The translations under genes and the position numbers were made by a program. Shown piece after piece: positions 12,412 through 23,549 of a DNA stretch of 64,000 nt. This stretch comes from Calvatia gigantea (taxonomy: Eukaryota > Basidiomycota > Agaricomycetes > Agaricales > Lycoperdaceae), in contig JACAAK010000006.1 in NCBI GenBank assembly GCA_025093985.1, positions 186,001 through 250,000 of the forward strand. The letters run 5' to 3'. Position 1 is the first letter of the stretch, and every line of letters begins with the position of its first letter. Below the pieces are notes generated by a model. It worked only from the letters and a program-made list of their open reading frames with translations, did no database searches and was not told the DNA's origin.

Positions 12412-14067
12412 TCATATCCCGAGGGAAATCTTGCTCTTATACGTTCCGTCCTCAGAGAAATCGTTGACTTTGGATTTCTTCCCATCATCAACAGTAACCG
12501 TCGTGGTGACCATGGTCCGGCTTAAGCCAGCGGATCTAGAACCCAGCTCGATATCATTTGATCTGGAGTGTTGGTATGACCCGGCACTTGGACCCCCTTT
12601 GGAGTCGGAACTGCGAGCGTGGCGCTGGTTAAGAAGGATCATGAAACAGTTACTGTACCTGTAAAAACGAGGCTCGTTTCAGTTCTAGTACTTGAAGAGA
12701 GAATCAGAATACGAACAGCTTCCCAAGGAGGTACCCTCTGGGGGTCGAAACTCATTTCTCAGTGATCAATCGGCTAGAAAGGAACGCTCACTTACCCCAG
12801 CTGATAGAAGTTCGTTGCCTTGAAAAACAGTAAGTACGATTTGTGGGACGTAAACATCACGAGACCAACGTACCGGAGGCGCCACGGGCTTAGCCAGGAA
12901 TAAAACCACCGTCACAATCGCCACAGCCGCTTAACATACGCCCTCAAAATCCGCCAACATCTGGACCAAACAATGCAGGGTGACATACCAGTAACGGCAT
13001 TCGTCTCAAGCGTGAGCGTCATGAGTCGCATGATCTTGGCCCCCGCCGAAGATCGGACCCTGGTAGAATCCCTCCTAACACGCCACAACTAGGAAGTGAT
13101 CGTGAGCGTCGGGACTAGGTCAGTAAGTGACGGACATACCACGTAGGTCATTGAACAAGCAATGACAACGTCTGTCACTGCACTACCAAAAAGCCAAAGC
13201 TGTAGCATGGAATGATGAGGGATGAACGATGATCCGAAGAAAGATACATACCATCATTGCAACGTTGAAACCATGTGCAAGGGAAGGACCATCTTGCACT
13301 TGGAACTACCGTGATATGGTTAGCGATTAACCTGCCGAGAAAGAAGCCTTGCTCGCTTACCCGAACTCCACAAGCAAACCCGGAAGCGCCAGCTAGCAGG
13401 GCAACCTAAACATAAGTTCTCAGGCTCACCAGAAGATGAAATCCACACTGCAAACTCACCACAGTCGTCAATATGGGAAGGATCCTCCAACCGCTCAGGA
13501 CCCAAATCCTCCAACAGTACACCGCTTGAACGATGAATCCAATAATGGCATCGAAAGTAGGTATATCAAATGCCCAGCGGAACTCGAAAAACTTGGCGAT
13601 ATCGCCGAAGTTGTGTACAAACCAGAAAAAGATATCATCCATCGTAAGAATGGTCTGGACTGTGTCAAGGGCGAAAATGAGGTGCACTGTAAATATGGCA
13701 TGTGAGTCCCCATGGGGTGGCGCAGGTGCGGGCCCATACCAATGAATTTGATCGTCTTTTTGTCATGGGGAGAGTACATCAGGTAGAGGACTTTTTTATC
13801 CGATAAGTAATGATTTATCATTCGATGAGCAAGCAAGCAATCTCGAACGCACCATACTGGACGGTGAGCACTCCGTGTAGGTACCAGTTGAGGGTGGAAC
13901 CGACGATCTAGATGAAAGGTATTATGACTTCCACTAGATTCGATTATCATAACACATACTGTTGGCCCTGTACTACAACAAAGGTGAACATGCTTAACTA
14001 AAGGAAAAGGCAAAATGTCTTACAATACCGTCGTGTCCATTGGAGCAGAGGCAGTCGAGTTTGCCAT
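12412..14067 (-). CDS. DUF6534-type seven-transmembrane protein, copy 4
   Basis: Minus-strand member beginning MANSTASAPMDTTV (ATG at 14067). Exons follow the family order: TGPT, IVGSTLNWYLHGVLTVQY, a YSPHDKKTIKFI exon, HLIFALDTVQTIL, FRWAFDIPTFDAIIG, CWRIWVLSGWRI, VALLAGASGFACG, FQVQDGPSLAHG, LWLFGSAVTDVVIACSM, RVRRDSTRVRSSAG, TLETNAVT, AVAIVTVVLFLAK, FYQLG, GYLLGKL, NCFMILLNQRHA. The tail ends with a Thr/Val-rich stretch and SKISLGI. I found no broken exon. It is closer to copy 5 than to copies 1-3: both share the LNWYLHG variant, the FQVQ.GPSLA loop, LFLAKPVAPP and the tail motif VTTTVTVDDG. Confidence 0.8.
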
Positions 14068-14105
14068 CAGGGGGATGTAATAATCACTCAAGTTCCTAAG
14101 ATTGG

Positions 14106-14112
14106 TTTTATA
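14106..14112 (-). promoter_or_regulatory. TATA box of DUF6534-type copy 4
   Basis: TATAAAA on the minus strand in GTAGTATAAAACC, about 40 bp before the ATG at 14067. Confidence 0.6.
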
Positions 14113-15499
14113 CTACCCCGAACACCACACATGGTTAATCCCATCTCTTCGGTATATAAATAGAACTACGGACACTGCGTTCATGTGTATCAGTGTGCTG
14201 ACAAACGGTCTATAATTCTCGTCGAACACTGATGAAACGCCACTTTTATCAAAGTTGTTCAACTCAACATGAATGGGCGGTGCCACGCTCCTTCGAACAG
14301 GGATGCCGAAAGCTTCCCCATCTCGGATCCAGCGACCAACAATCGGCGGTCCGGCAGGGGTGCAAGGTTGATCTCAAGATCTCCATCTCAACAATCCTTC
14401 GTCTTGTGACAGCTGCCACGGCCTCATGCACATCCGCTTCCTTTCCCTACTTCTTCAATAAAAATACTTTGCGACGTACTGTAGAGTAACATACTTGCGT
14501 ACTTGTTGATTCCTCGATTCACAGTTTGGAGACGTAGTTCCAACCCGCCACTGCGAGCGCCGTTCCTCCATTAGCTGCCCTCGGCCTTGGCGACACTTAC
14601 TGATGGATACATCGAGTTTGATTTATTGACTCCCTCGGGACTGACGTATTTCTGACGGGCATTAGTTGCTTCCCCGTCTAAACCGCATGCCTGCATGTCG
14701 AATAAAGTTGGGCTTGGAATAGGCTTTGAGCTTGACCTATGATACGTCGGAAGGTGTTTGGGGAGTTTATCTGCATGCTTTCCATTTGTCGGTCTGGGAA
14801 GGGTCATCTTGGACTTGAAGCCCGATCATAAAGCATACAATGAGGCTATTTACGTCGCCATCCGGGCAGATCGCCTGATGCCGAGACGTAGTTCCGCACT
14901 ACGTTCGCCGCTGCACTCCCTGCTGCGCCCTCGTATACACAGCTAAGCCTTAGACGTAACAGGCTCGGCGGATCCGGATTTCACCCTTGTGAAGGTGGCC
15001 ATCAGCGGCCCCAACTCCCAACAGCTTCTGAAATGATAAGTAAGCTTGCCAAACATCGGTGTTGAAGCGGCTGTGGAACCATGCCATACGTATCTCATTG
15101 GTCATTAAAATCTAGGCACCCCAGAACAACTGGGGTTATCAATGCATAAGGTTTGTTGTTGTTCCCCGCCTCGCCTTGAGCGACATATTTACAATCACGC
15201 AAAGCCAAATACGCAGGGTGATTGAAATCTTTTGTCACAGACTAGTCACGATGGGAGTAAATCTGAAGCGCCGTCCTCCGTCACTGGCTGCACTTAACAA
15301 GGGCCATAATGTTTCTCATGCTTATCTGCAGAACATATAGTTGCTGCTTTCTTTCAACCGTTTCCTCGGTGAGTGCCATGAAATTCGGACTACTGCATCG
15401 GCTGACATGCCAATGAAATGGGTTGACAGGCTTTTACAGCAAAGAGCGTAGGAGATCTGACCGGATCCCAGGTTATATCGACACCATGTCGACCTCAAA

Positions 15500-15745
15500 A
15501 AGTGTAGACTACGTCGTATCGCAGAATAGACACTTCTTGAAATCAATACGATATCAATATGACCAATGTCACATTGACCTGTCGGCACAGTGGTATATAA
15601 AAATAGAAACTATCAGTTCTACCAGGGATCGTCATTTACATCATGGAAAGAATAATCAAGGTCCACAGATATATATGGCTCACACCAATAGTGTTTTCAC
15701 TGAAAACCCAACACCCAAATGCATAACTTGTTGCAGATATGAAGA
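15500..15745. repeat. Dispersed repeat, copy 1 (second copy near 63680-63895)
   Basis: About 100 bp centred on 15545-15595 align with 63705-63762 (shared core around ATATGACnAnTGTCACAT and GTCGGCrCAGTG), with weaker similarity on both sides, including CCCAAATGCATAACTTGT against CCAGGTGCATGACTTGT. Same orientation in both places. No coding potential is evident. It may be an old transposon remnant; exact ends were not determined. Confidence 0.5.
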
Positions 15746-15879
15746 AGTCAGAATATAGAGCGCGGGTGAGGTGTCGCTACAGTGACAACTTTGCCCAAAT
15801 CTCATCAATCGCATCACTTTCCTTCACATCCATATTCCACACTTTCTGACTCTCTTACATTTTGATATATTAAAACATA

Positions 15880-15899
15880 CGCGCCAAAATTTTGGCGCG
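15880..15899. promoter_or_regulatory. 20-bp perfect palindrome containing two E2F-like sites
   Basis: CGCGCCAAAATTTTGGCGCG is identical to its reverse complement. Each half reads TTTTGGCGC, which fits the E2F/DP consensus TTTSSCGC. It is more than 1.6 kb from any called start, so a regulatory role is only inferred. Confidence 0.35.
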
Positions 15900-17545
15900 C
15901 TCACCTAGTCCCATTGGTTTTATTGCACTGTACGAAACATTGATCCTACCTCCTCGGTCGGTTGCTGCCAACCTATGTCCTAATCCAGGTGTTAGGTCCG
16001 GCCCTGGGAACTAACGGTATCACAGCTCTTCCAAAACGTGTAACACTTGCTTTGCGGCTAGCTGCTTTCACTGTTCGGACTGGTAAGCTCCGGGTTCACT
16101 GAAATTGCAAGAAGTCGTCCAACGTTAACGCGATCCGCCCTCTCCTGATTGATGTTCGTACTCATCAGAATCATGATAACAGAATCTGTCTCTCCCTTAA
16201 ATAGTCAATCGCCCGTCCTAATCTACCCTAATGATGAGAGGAGATAAGTTCTAAGACCTGGGATTCAATATTCAACCTGCGTGCTGGATTTGGGCTGCGG
16301 CGGGAAGGCTGCAGGCCCCAGTCAACAAGAGGCCCTTTCGGCCCATGAGTCAGGAAACCTTATTCCCTTGCGAATCGTAAGTCATAATGTCGTGCTAAAA
16401 AAAGGTACATTTCCGGTAGGACTAGTATTGAATATGAGCGACCACCCTCCAGGGTCGCCACCACCCCCCGCCACCTGGTACGCGGCAAAACCCCGGAGGC
16501 GATCGTCGAGACTCGGAGGGACTCGGCTAAATTCCTCAAAGGATTTGAACCCCCTTTTTCCCCAATGCAGCTTCAGTCCTCGCCAATCTCATTCAAAGAG
16601 GTAGGACCCCGACCCGTTCTTGCTATCTGTCAAAAACTCTCTTAAGTGTATCAATCCATCATTCACCTCCTGTAAGGGCCAATCGTTCTCTACCTCCGAT
16701 ACTCCCTTTCGCTCGTAAACTCACGCAATCATATTCGGACAGCACACAAAATCCACTTTGCCACCCCCTTCGACGCCTTGAAGCTCTGGGTGCTACCTTG
16801 CGGAACCGCGCAAGGATTTTTGGGGCCTGTTTCTCGTGTCGATCTGTAGGGATGGAATAGAAACCAACATCTTCCAATGAACTCCCAAAAACGTAAGTAC
16901 ACCTCAACGTGGGTCAAGCTCCTAAGGTTCATTTTCAGATCAACTTTACCCGACGCGCGAGCATGTGCTCCAGAAGGGGAAGTAGTCAGCCATACGTCAG
17001 TCCTGATGGAGCCGATAAATCAAGCTTGATGTCTTCATCAGTCAGTGTCGCCATGGCTGGGGGTAACCAATGAAGGAACGATACCCATTGGTGCCAGGTT
17101 GAAACGACATGTGGTGAGAGGCCAGCGCTTCAGCAATCGTGCAGGTATTTCATTCTACAGTACGTTAAAGAGTATTATAACCGAGTTAGACCAAGGGAAG
17201 CGCCCCACTGTGCACTCGGGGCCTCAGCAGTTGTTAAGGTGGACCATTGGTGAGATCTTCAGATCAACTTGATCCTGCTCTACTGGACTGTCCGGTTTGC
17301 TCGCCTCGATCCGAGATCAGGGAGTTTCCTATATACAGCTACTGGCATCACACGTTTTGAGGAGCGTGGTACCGCCCATTCCTATTGAATTAAACTTCTT
17401 TGATTAAAGAGGTGTTTCATCAGTGTTCAATGGCAGTCACAGCATGCTTGGTGACCTTGACACGCACGAACGCATTGTCCGAAATTCTATAGCTCTATTC
17501 ATATCCCAAAGCAATGGGGCTAACCACCTGTGGTGTTCAGGGTAG

Positions 17546-17551
17546 TATAAA
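17546..17551 (+). promoter_or_regulatory. TATA box of DUF6534-type copy 5
   Basis: TATAAA in GGTAGTATAAAGTGG, about 40-45 bp upstream of the ATG at 17591 and matching the copy 3 and copy 4 promoter context. Confidence 0.6.
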
Positions 17552-17590
17552 GTGGATTTCGGGAAACCTAGGCGATCATTACGCCCCCTA

Positions 17591-19278
17591 ATGGCCAACT
17601 CGACGATGGCTCTGCTGGATACCTCTAGTGCAAGAAACGTAACGGCAATGTAGGACGCTGCCTTTTTTTATTGATTATGCATGTTCACCTTTGATGCAGT
17701 ACAGGGCCTACTGTATGTTCTTCTGACAACCGAATCTGATCGAAGTCAAGTAATAGCTTTGATTTAGCTTGTCGGTTCCTACCCTCAATTGGTACCTCCA
17801 CGGAGTGCTTACCGTCCAATACAGTGCGTTTAAAGATTGTGTGTATCAACATGAATCGCCGTTACTTATCTCATAAAAAAGTTCTCTACATATTGTACTC
17901 CCGCAATGACAAAAAGGCTATCAAAATCATTGGTACGGCCCCGCACCTGCGTTACTTCACGAGAACTCACGCATCGGACCTCAGTGCACATCATTTTCGC
18001 CCTCGACACAGTCCAAACCATATTAACGATGGATGATGTCTTTTTCTGGTTTATACACAACTACGGCGACATCGATAAATTGTTCGAATTCCACTGGGCA
18101 TTTGATATACCCACTCTAGATGCTCTCATTGGATTCCTCGTACAAGCGGTGTACTGTTGGAGGATTTGGGTCTTGAGTGGTTGGACGGTCCTTCCCCTAT
18201 TGACGGCTGTGGTGAGCTTATAGTGTGGAATTTATCTTCTGGTGAGCCTGAGAACTTATATTTAGGTTGCCCTGCTGGCTGGCACTTCCGGGTTTGCTTG
18301 TGGGATTCGGGTAAGCGGACAAAGGTCCTTTCCAAAGGCTGATAACCATTAATTCTGACCTTTCGGTAGTTTCAAGTACAAGGCGGTCCTTCCCTTGCGA
18401 ATGGTTTCAATGTTGCAATGATGGCATGTGTCTTTTATTCTAATTTGTCGGCTATCCCTCATCATTCCGCGCTTCAGCTCTGGCTTTTTGGGAGTGCAGT
18501 GACAGACGTTGTCATTGCTTGTTCAATGACCTACGTGGTATGTCCGTCATTTCTAGCCCAGGCCCCCCTGAATACTCATGGTGACTCTAGCTGATGCGTG
18601 CGGGGAAGGGCGCTGCTAGGGTCCAGTCTTCGGCGGGAGCGAGGATTTTACGACTCTTGACACTCACACTTGAGACGAATGCCATTACCGGTATGTCACC
18701 CTGCATTGTTTGGTCCAGATGTTGGCGGATTTTGAGGGCGTATCTTAAGCGGCTGTGGCGATTGTGACGGTGATTTTATTCCTGGCCAAGCCCGTGGCGC
18801 CTCCGGTACGTCGATCTCGTGATGTCTCCTTCCCACAGATCATACTTACTGTTCTTCAAGAAAACGAACTTCTATCAGCTGGGGTAAGTGGGCACTCCTT
18901 TCCGGCGACTGATTACTGAGAAATGGGCTTTGACCACCAGAGGGTACCTCCTTGGGAAGCTGTTCGTGTTCTAATTCTCTCTTCAGGTACCCAAACTGAA
19001 ACGAGCCTCGTTTTTACAGGTACAGTAACTGTTTCATGATCCTTCTCAATCAGCGCCACGCCCGCGATCCCGAGCCCAAAGGCAATTCAAGTGCCGGGTC
19101 AAATCAGTCTAGGTCACGACCGCGCGATATCGAGCTGGCCCCGAGATCCGCTGCTCTAAGTCGGGCCATTGTCACCACGACGGTTACTGTTGATGACGGG
19201 AGGCAACCTATGTCATCAAAAGTCAGGAAATTCTCTGAGGACGACTCGTACAGGGGCAAAATTTCCCTCGGGGTATGA
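17591..19278 (+). CDS. DUF6534-type seven-transmembrane protein, copy 5 (frameshift in exon 3)
   Basis: Plus-strand sister of copy 4, starting MANSTMALLDTSSARNVTA. Family exons are all recognisable: TGPT, the LVGS...WYLHG exon, YSRNDKKAIKII, HIIFALDTVQTIL, FHWAFDIPTLDALIG, CWRIWVLSGWTV, VALLAGTSGFACG, FQVQGGPSLANG, LWLFGSAVTDVVIACSM, LMRAGKGAARVQSSAG, TLETNAIT, AVAIVTVILFLAK, FYQLG, GYLLGKL, NCFMILLNQRHA, ending SLGV. The LVGS exon has one extra T at about 17780 relative to copy 4 (GGTTCCTACCC against GGTTCCACCC), which breaks the frame between VGS and LNWYLHG. The intron after FNVAMM starts with GC (GCATGT) where copy 4 has GT. It is either a young pseudogene or affected by an assembly error. 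Confidence 0.7.
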
Positions 19279-19370
19279 CACTCAGCGAGTAGGCGCTTGG
19301 CCATTCAAGGACTTTCAGAATTTTGAGAAACGTCACTCATTTAAACTTATGAGGCACTTTGTGAAGTAAA

Positions 19371-20099
19371 ATTGGTTCACGGTGTCATTTTGGGACATTG
19401 TAGGTGTACGCGTCTAGTTACAATAATGTATACATTACGATCGAAATGCTAATGTTATCTTTGTCGTCGAGGTCCACGGTTAGCCACTGCACATTGAGGG
19501 TTCACCAAAATCGGATGAGCTTTCTGATCGCATGCTATTAATATTTTAGTCATGGAAAACCGAAGCACTAGTGTGGTTGGATTGCGACGGTGGTATCCGT
19601 CAACTGAGAGCCCTACGCAGTTAGCCATGTGTATAGTGCCGAAGATGGTACACCCAACCAGAGACAATTGACGGCTCGTGTCGCGGGTTGTCGAAGCAGC
19701 TTCCCACGGATTCCTCGGCTGTGGGAGAAGGTGGGAGGCAGTCACACGTCGAGAAGGACATTCCACTGACTTACTCAGTCTGACCACGTCAGGTAATGTT
19801 ACAATCGCCATCTGCCGATCAGTGCGACCACGATGTTATCAATACTTTGACAACAACACGCTCACCCCAGCAGATGCATAAATAAGTCTCCATACCAGAT
19901 CAGCGAAGACAACCTTTACGTTAGAACAGCTAAAATTACACTGTGATCCATCCAGCTGTCTTCAAAGGCAAAGCCACTTACTTTGCCAACGCGTATCACC
20001 GAGCCTCATCTGGTGCCCCATCACTTGAAAACTTTGAGCCGTAGACGAGACACGAGAGCGAAGCTGAGACACAGCTCATCTGCCGGCGACTCCAGTGAA
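19371..20099. other. Intergenic region between copy 5 and the ALDH relic
   Basis: A minus ORF at 19455-19811 shows no recognisable domain and is not called. Nothing else supported. Confidence 0.45.
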
Positions 20100-20720
20100 G
20101 TGGAGACAAATCTATCGACAGACCAGACACCCCTTGTTACGGCCCTGTGAGTTGCCTGAATCGCTCTTGCGAAATGTAAGAGCTAAAAATAGCTGCAACC
20201 CATACTACGCAGCATCAGAAGCTCGCATGTGAGCAGGAAGATTAAGAAGTGTTGTCGTATCATTCGCTCGAGTGACATTTGGGACAAGCCATCAGCTATA
20301 TCTCCAAGGAGATGTTATGAACTTAACTCTCTTAACATCTGCCTGAACATGATAAGAACTTCAATGTGGTCGAAGATTACCCGGATTATCTTCATGTCTC
20401 AGCTCCTATCCGTAAAGATGGTAGGTTTGATGAGAAGAGGGTGCTTCCTGGTTTCAACGCCTGAATTCCTAGCATGTGGCTTTGTACCGTTGACCTTCCC
20501 GGAGATATAACCTATGATCCACCGGTAGTCTCTAATCTTTGAGTGGCGGATATCACGCAGGATTTTGGTTACCTCCAGGCTGTGGTCAATACCATCTGAT
20601 CTATGACGAACCGAGCGTGTCCTGTGAGCCGGCACGGGCACTTATCGTCGGTACTTTTTTGGACGCAATCCTGAACCGGCACACAAGCTTGGTCTTGCCT
20701 TCTGCTGGGAGATGATTAGA
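20100..20720 (-). pseudogene. Decayed 3' half of an aldehyde dehydrogenase gene
   Basis: Reading the minus strand from 20720 down, ALDH landmarks appear in the correct order but with stops and shifts: QACV plus AGSG (the catalytic-Cys block GQACVAGSR), HSLEVTK (HGPQVS), RWIIGYISGKVNGTKPH ([17 protein letters not shown]), IKPTIFTD, then after a stop DMKI, ANDTT, and RAIQATH (RAIRVAH). No 5' half (Rossmann fold, TLELGGKSP) is present. It sits directly downstream of the intact ALDH gene at 20830-23192 in the same orientation, so it is best explained as an eroded tandem partial duplicate. Confidence 0.7.
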
Positions 20721-20829
20721 TTCACCGTTGCAGGCACATGCGGAATTTATGCAGAAGTATGTGGGCGGATGTTATGTATGTACTATGTGCCATTTAACTG
20801 AATGTGTTTTTTAAGTTCTCCCGCCCATC

Positions 20830-23192
20830 TTACAATTTCTGTCCGATATTGATATGGACAGCTTTGACTTGGGTATACCTAGAGCGACTCATGAGCTACA
20901 CACAGTGCTAGTGCAAAGCCTCTGATACTCACGTATCCAAAGCATATTCGCCAAGTTCTCTTCCTATGCCTGATTGCTTGTAGCCGCCAAATGGAACGTT
21001 GAGCTCCGTGTTTTGGGTGCAATTGACCTGATGAGGTGAGCCCCTGCAAGCTACAACGAATTCGAGGGGACGTACGTAGACACTTCCAGCTTCAAGGGCA
21101 TGCGCCACCCTAATTGCCCTGCTCGCGTTTTCGGTCAAGACGTTGGCAGCAAGACCGTAAGTGGTGTTGTTCGCCCACTCAATCACCTCTGCTAATCAAA
21201 ATCCTGTTATCATTCGCTGATATAAACGTAGACCGTAGCGTAATTTACCTTCTTCGGTCTTAAACTTGACAACAGAACAAACCGGACCAAATATTTCCTC
21301 CTGCATGATTTTCATATCGGGTTTGGCATCTGTGAAAATAGTTGGCTTGATGAAGTATCCTTCTCCCTCATGTCTTTCGCCGCCGATGTGAACCTTGGCG
21401 CCGTCCTGCTTGCCAGAGTTGATATACCCCATAACGCGCTGTGACCCGGTACGTTAGTTTCCTCAAATGAAAGGCTCTCAAACTCTCCCACCTCGAATTG
21501 GGTGTTAGACACCTGGGGACCGTGTTGTACCCCTGGTTCAAACGGGCCTCCGGTCGCTTTGGTTAATGCTTCAGCGACTTGGGTGAAACCATGGAGGAAG
21601 CGATCGTAAAGGCCCTCCTGTACATAGATTCTAGAACCGGCCGTGCAAGCCTGACCTATTCACTGTTCAAGATTAGATATCAAGGAGCGCGAAACCACCA
21701 GTCCGTACCCATGTTGAAGCTGTTGAAACAGCGTCAAAATGAGGAGACGTATCGCCAAATATCAAGAAAAAAAGAACGCACAAAATGCCAGAGGCGGCCC
21801 ACTTAATTGCTTGTTCCAAATCGGCATCGTCGAAAATGACGGTTGGGCTCTTTCCGCCCAGCTCCAGAGTAACTTTCTTCAGGTTTGACTCTGCAGATGC
21901 CTTGAGGATCCTACGACCAGTGAGTGTACTTCCCGTGAAGGCAACCTTCATGATATCGGGATGCGCCGAAATCGCAGCCCCAACGGTACTTCCTGTTTCC
22001 CATTTTTACAAACTGCCATGATTTCAAACCCCAATAAAGACGCACCATAGCCATTGACAATATTGACAACGCCTGGCGGGAACCCAGCTTCGTTAATCAA
22101 ATCCGCCAAATAGAGAGCGGTGAGAGGAGTGATCTCAGACGGCTAAGAACCTGAGTTAGTGTACTCAGAACGAACATGCATGACTGAGTTCCTACCTTGA
22201 AGACGACCGTATTGCCCGTCGCCAGTGCAGGTCCGAGTTTCCATGATGCCATTGTCTGTCGAAAATTAGAACAAACTCTGAGCGCCGCCTGGTCTAACTC
22301 ACGAGCGGGAAGTTCCAAGGCGTGATTGCACCCTAAGGCGGGCGGTTATGGGTTCACTTTCTCTCTTGATTATTTGATTACTTACAACAACTCCGAAAGG
22401 TTCATGCCTTGTATACGCCATCTTGTTCTCCGTCGTCTGCTCAAAGGTAAGGCTGGGACAATTGCATATTTGCAGGCCTGGACCAACCTCAATCGTCTTT
22501 CCATGGATCTTGTCCGCCCATCCCGCATAGTATCTAAGAGTGTTAATCGTGCCCTTAATGTCGACATGTCTCGCTATGTTGAAGTGCTTCCCTGCAGAAG
22601 AATTAATGACCCCACCTTTTTTCAAAGAGGGTCCATACTGACCGACGTTAAGAGCCTCGAGGGCTGCTAGCTCGTCTGAGTTTTTCTCAACCAAATCCGC
22701 CAATTTCGATAAGAGTCTTCCGCGTTCGCTTCCTGGAACCTTCAGTCCCCACACCTTCTTGAATGCCTACGGAATTTCTAAGAAACACTGGGCGGGAACC
22801 CTAAACGACGCGTACCTCTGCAGCAACTTTTACTGCTACATCCACATCCTTTGATGTGCCTCCGGCAATGGCAGTGATGACTTTCCCAGTAGCTAAAACA
22901 CTGCATCAGCCGGAGTCCGGAGCGGACATGGGACTAGACGAACATGGATCAACCACACTGGATAGCACACTATCAAATCATCCACTCTCGGGAGTGAGGG
23001 ACACGACTCACTCGATGAGATCGCCCTTCTCAACAGGATCGACCCATTTGCCATTGATGAATAATCTACGATAATCCAAGCGTCTATCATTCACTGACTC
23101 ATATCAGGATAATCTATGACCTACGCTGTATTGATGGTAACGGAGCCTTTGTGAACAGTAGTGTCGAATTTGTGAGTGTACGTTCCCGGCAT
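20830..23192 (-). CDS. Aldehyde dehydrogenase, NAD(P)+-dependent (ALDH A)
   Basis: Full-length ALDH-superfamily enzyme that oxidises aldehydes to acids, probably cytosolic since no targeting peptide is seen. It starts [12 protein letters not shown] (ATG 23192) and ends [15 protein letters not shown] with TAA at 20830-20832. In order: [119 protein letters not shown] (catalytic Glu), GQACTAGSR (catalytic Cys), [38 protein letters not shown]. About 17 short introns are present, including an 11-nt microexon at 21709-21719 encoding the FNMG junction. All exons join in frame. TATA at 23237-23243. Neighbouring ALDH B is a same-strand paralogue. Confidence 0.92.
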
Positions 23193-23236
23193 GGTTGATA
23201 TGAGAGCTTGTCTGCGGTCTTTGAAAAAAAAGCGGC

Positions 23237-23243
23237 TTATATA
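23237..23243 (-). promoter_or_regulatory. TATA box of ALDH A
   Basis: TATATAA on the minus strand, about 45 bp upstream of the ATG at 23192. The remainder of the gap to ALDH B (23244-23549) shows nothing else recognisable. Confidence 0.5.
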
Positions 23244-23549
23244 CATCGTTCTTGTTTCAGGGGCTTACTCCCCGACCTCCATGCTTTGTCATACCTTCTT
23301 CACACTCGTGCTTCTATTAGACTCATGTAACTTTCCGGGATTTGGCTAGCCTAGTTCCGGGGGGATACTCAATAATATAAGGGGTTGAGAAGTCGAGAAG
23401 CGTGCACCAGTGGTGAGCGGGGTTTCTCAAGTTAATATGCATTTTAAGGTCAGAGGTGTCCTGGGATACGTCCCCACTCATCAAAGAATAATCACGAGCC
23501 AATCGTACTTCAATTAAAACCGCTCCCCACCTAGCCGGCGCCCGAAAGC

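Larger units (their letters stand above)
14113..17545. other. Spacer (3.4 kb) separating the inverted pair of copies 4 and 5
   Basis: No gene is supported. The region holds a dispersed repeat near 15500-15745 that recurs at the right end of the window, and a 20-bp perfect palindrome at 15880-15899. ORFs at 14232-14489, 15423-15758 and 16281-16604 lack recognisable domains and introns. It is the potential loop of the copy 4/copy 5 inverted duplication. Confidence 0.5.
12310..19370. repeat. Inverted duplication containing DUF6534-type copies 4 and 5
   Basis: The two arms are about 12310-14112 (minus gene) and 17546-19370 (plus gene), separated by 3.4 kb. Similarity includes introns, the TATA context, the 3'-most intron (CGAGCCTCGTTTTTACAG in both) and 3' flanking DNA: AACTTATGGAGCACTTTGTG in one arm matches AACTTATGAGGCACTTTGTG in the other. 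Flank and intron similarity shows a segmental event rather than retroposition. Confidence 0.7.

Noticed and set aside
13495..14013. 172-codon minus ORF
   Set aside because: A different frame running through exons and introns of DUF6534-type copy 4.
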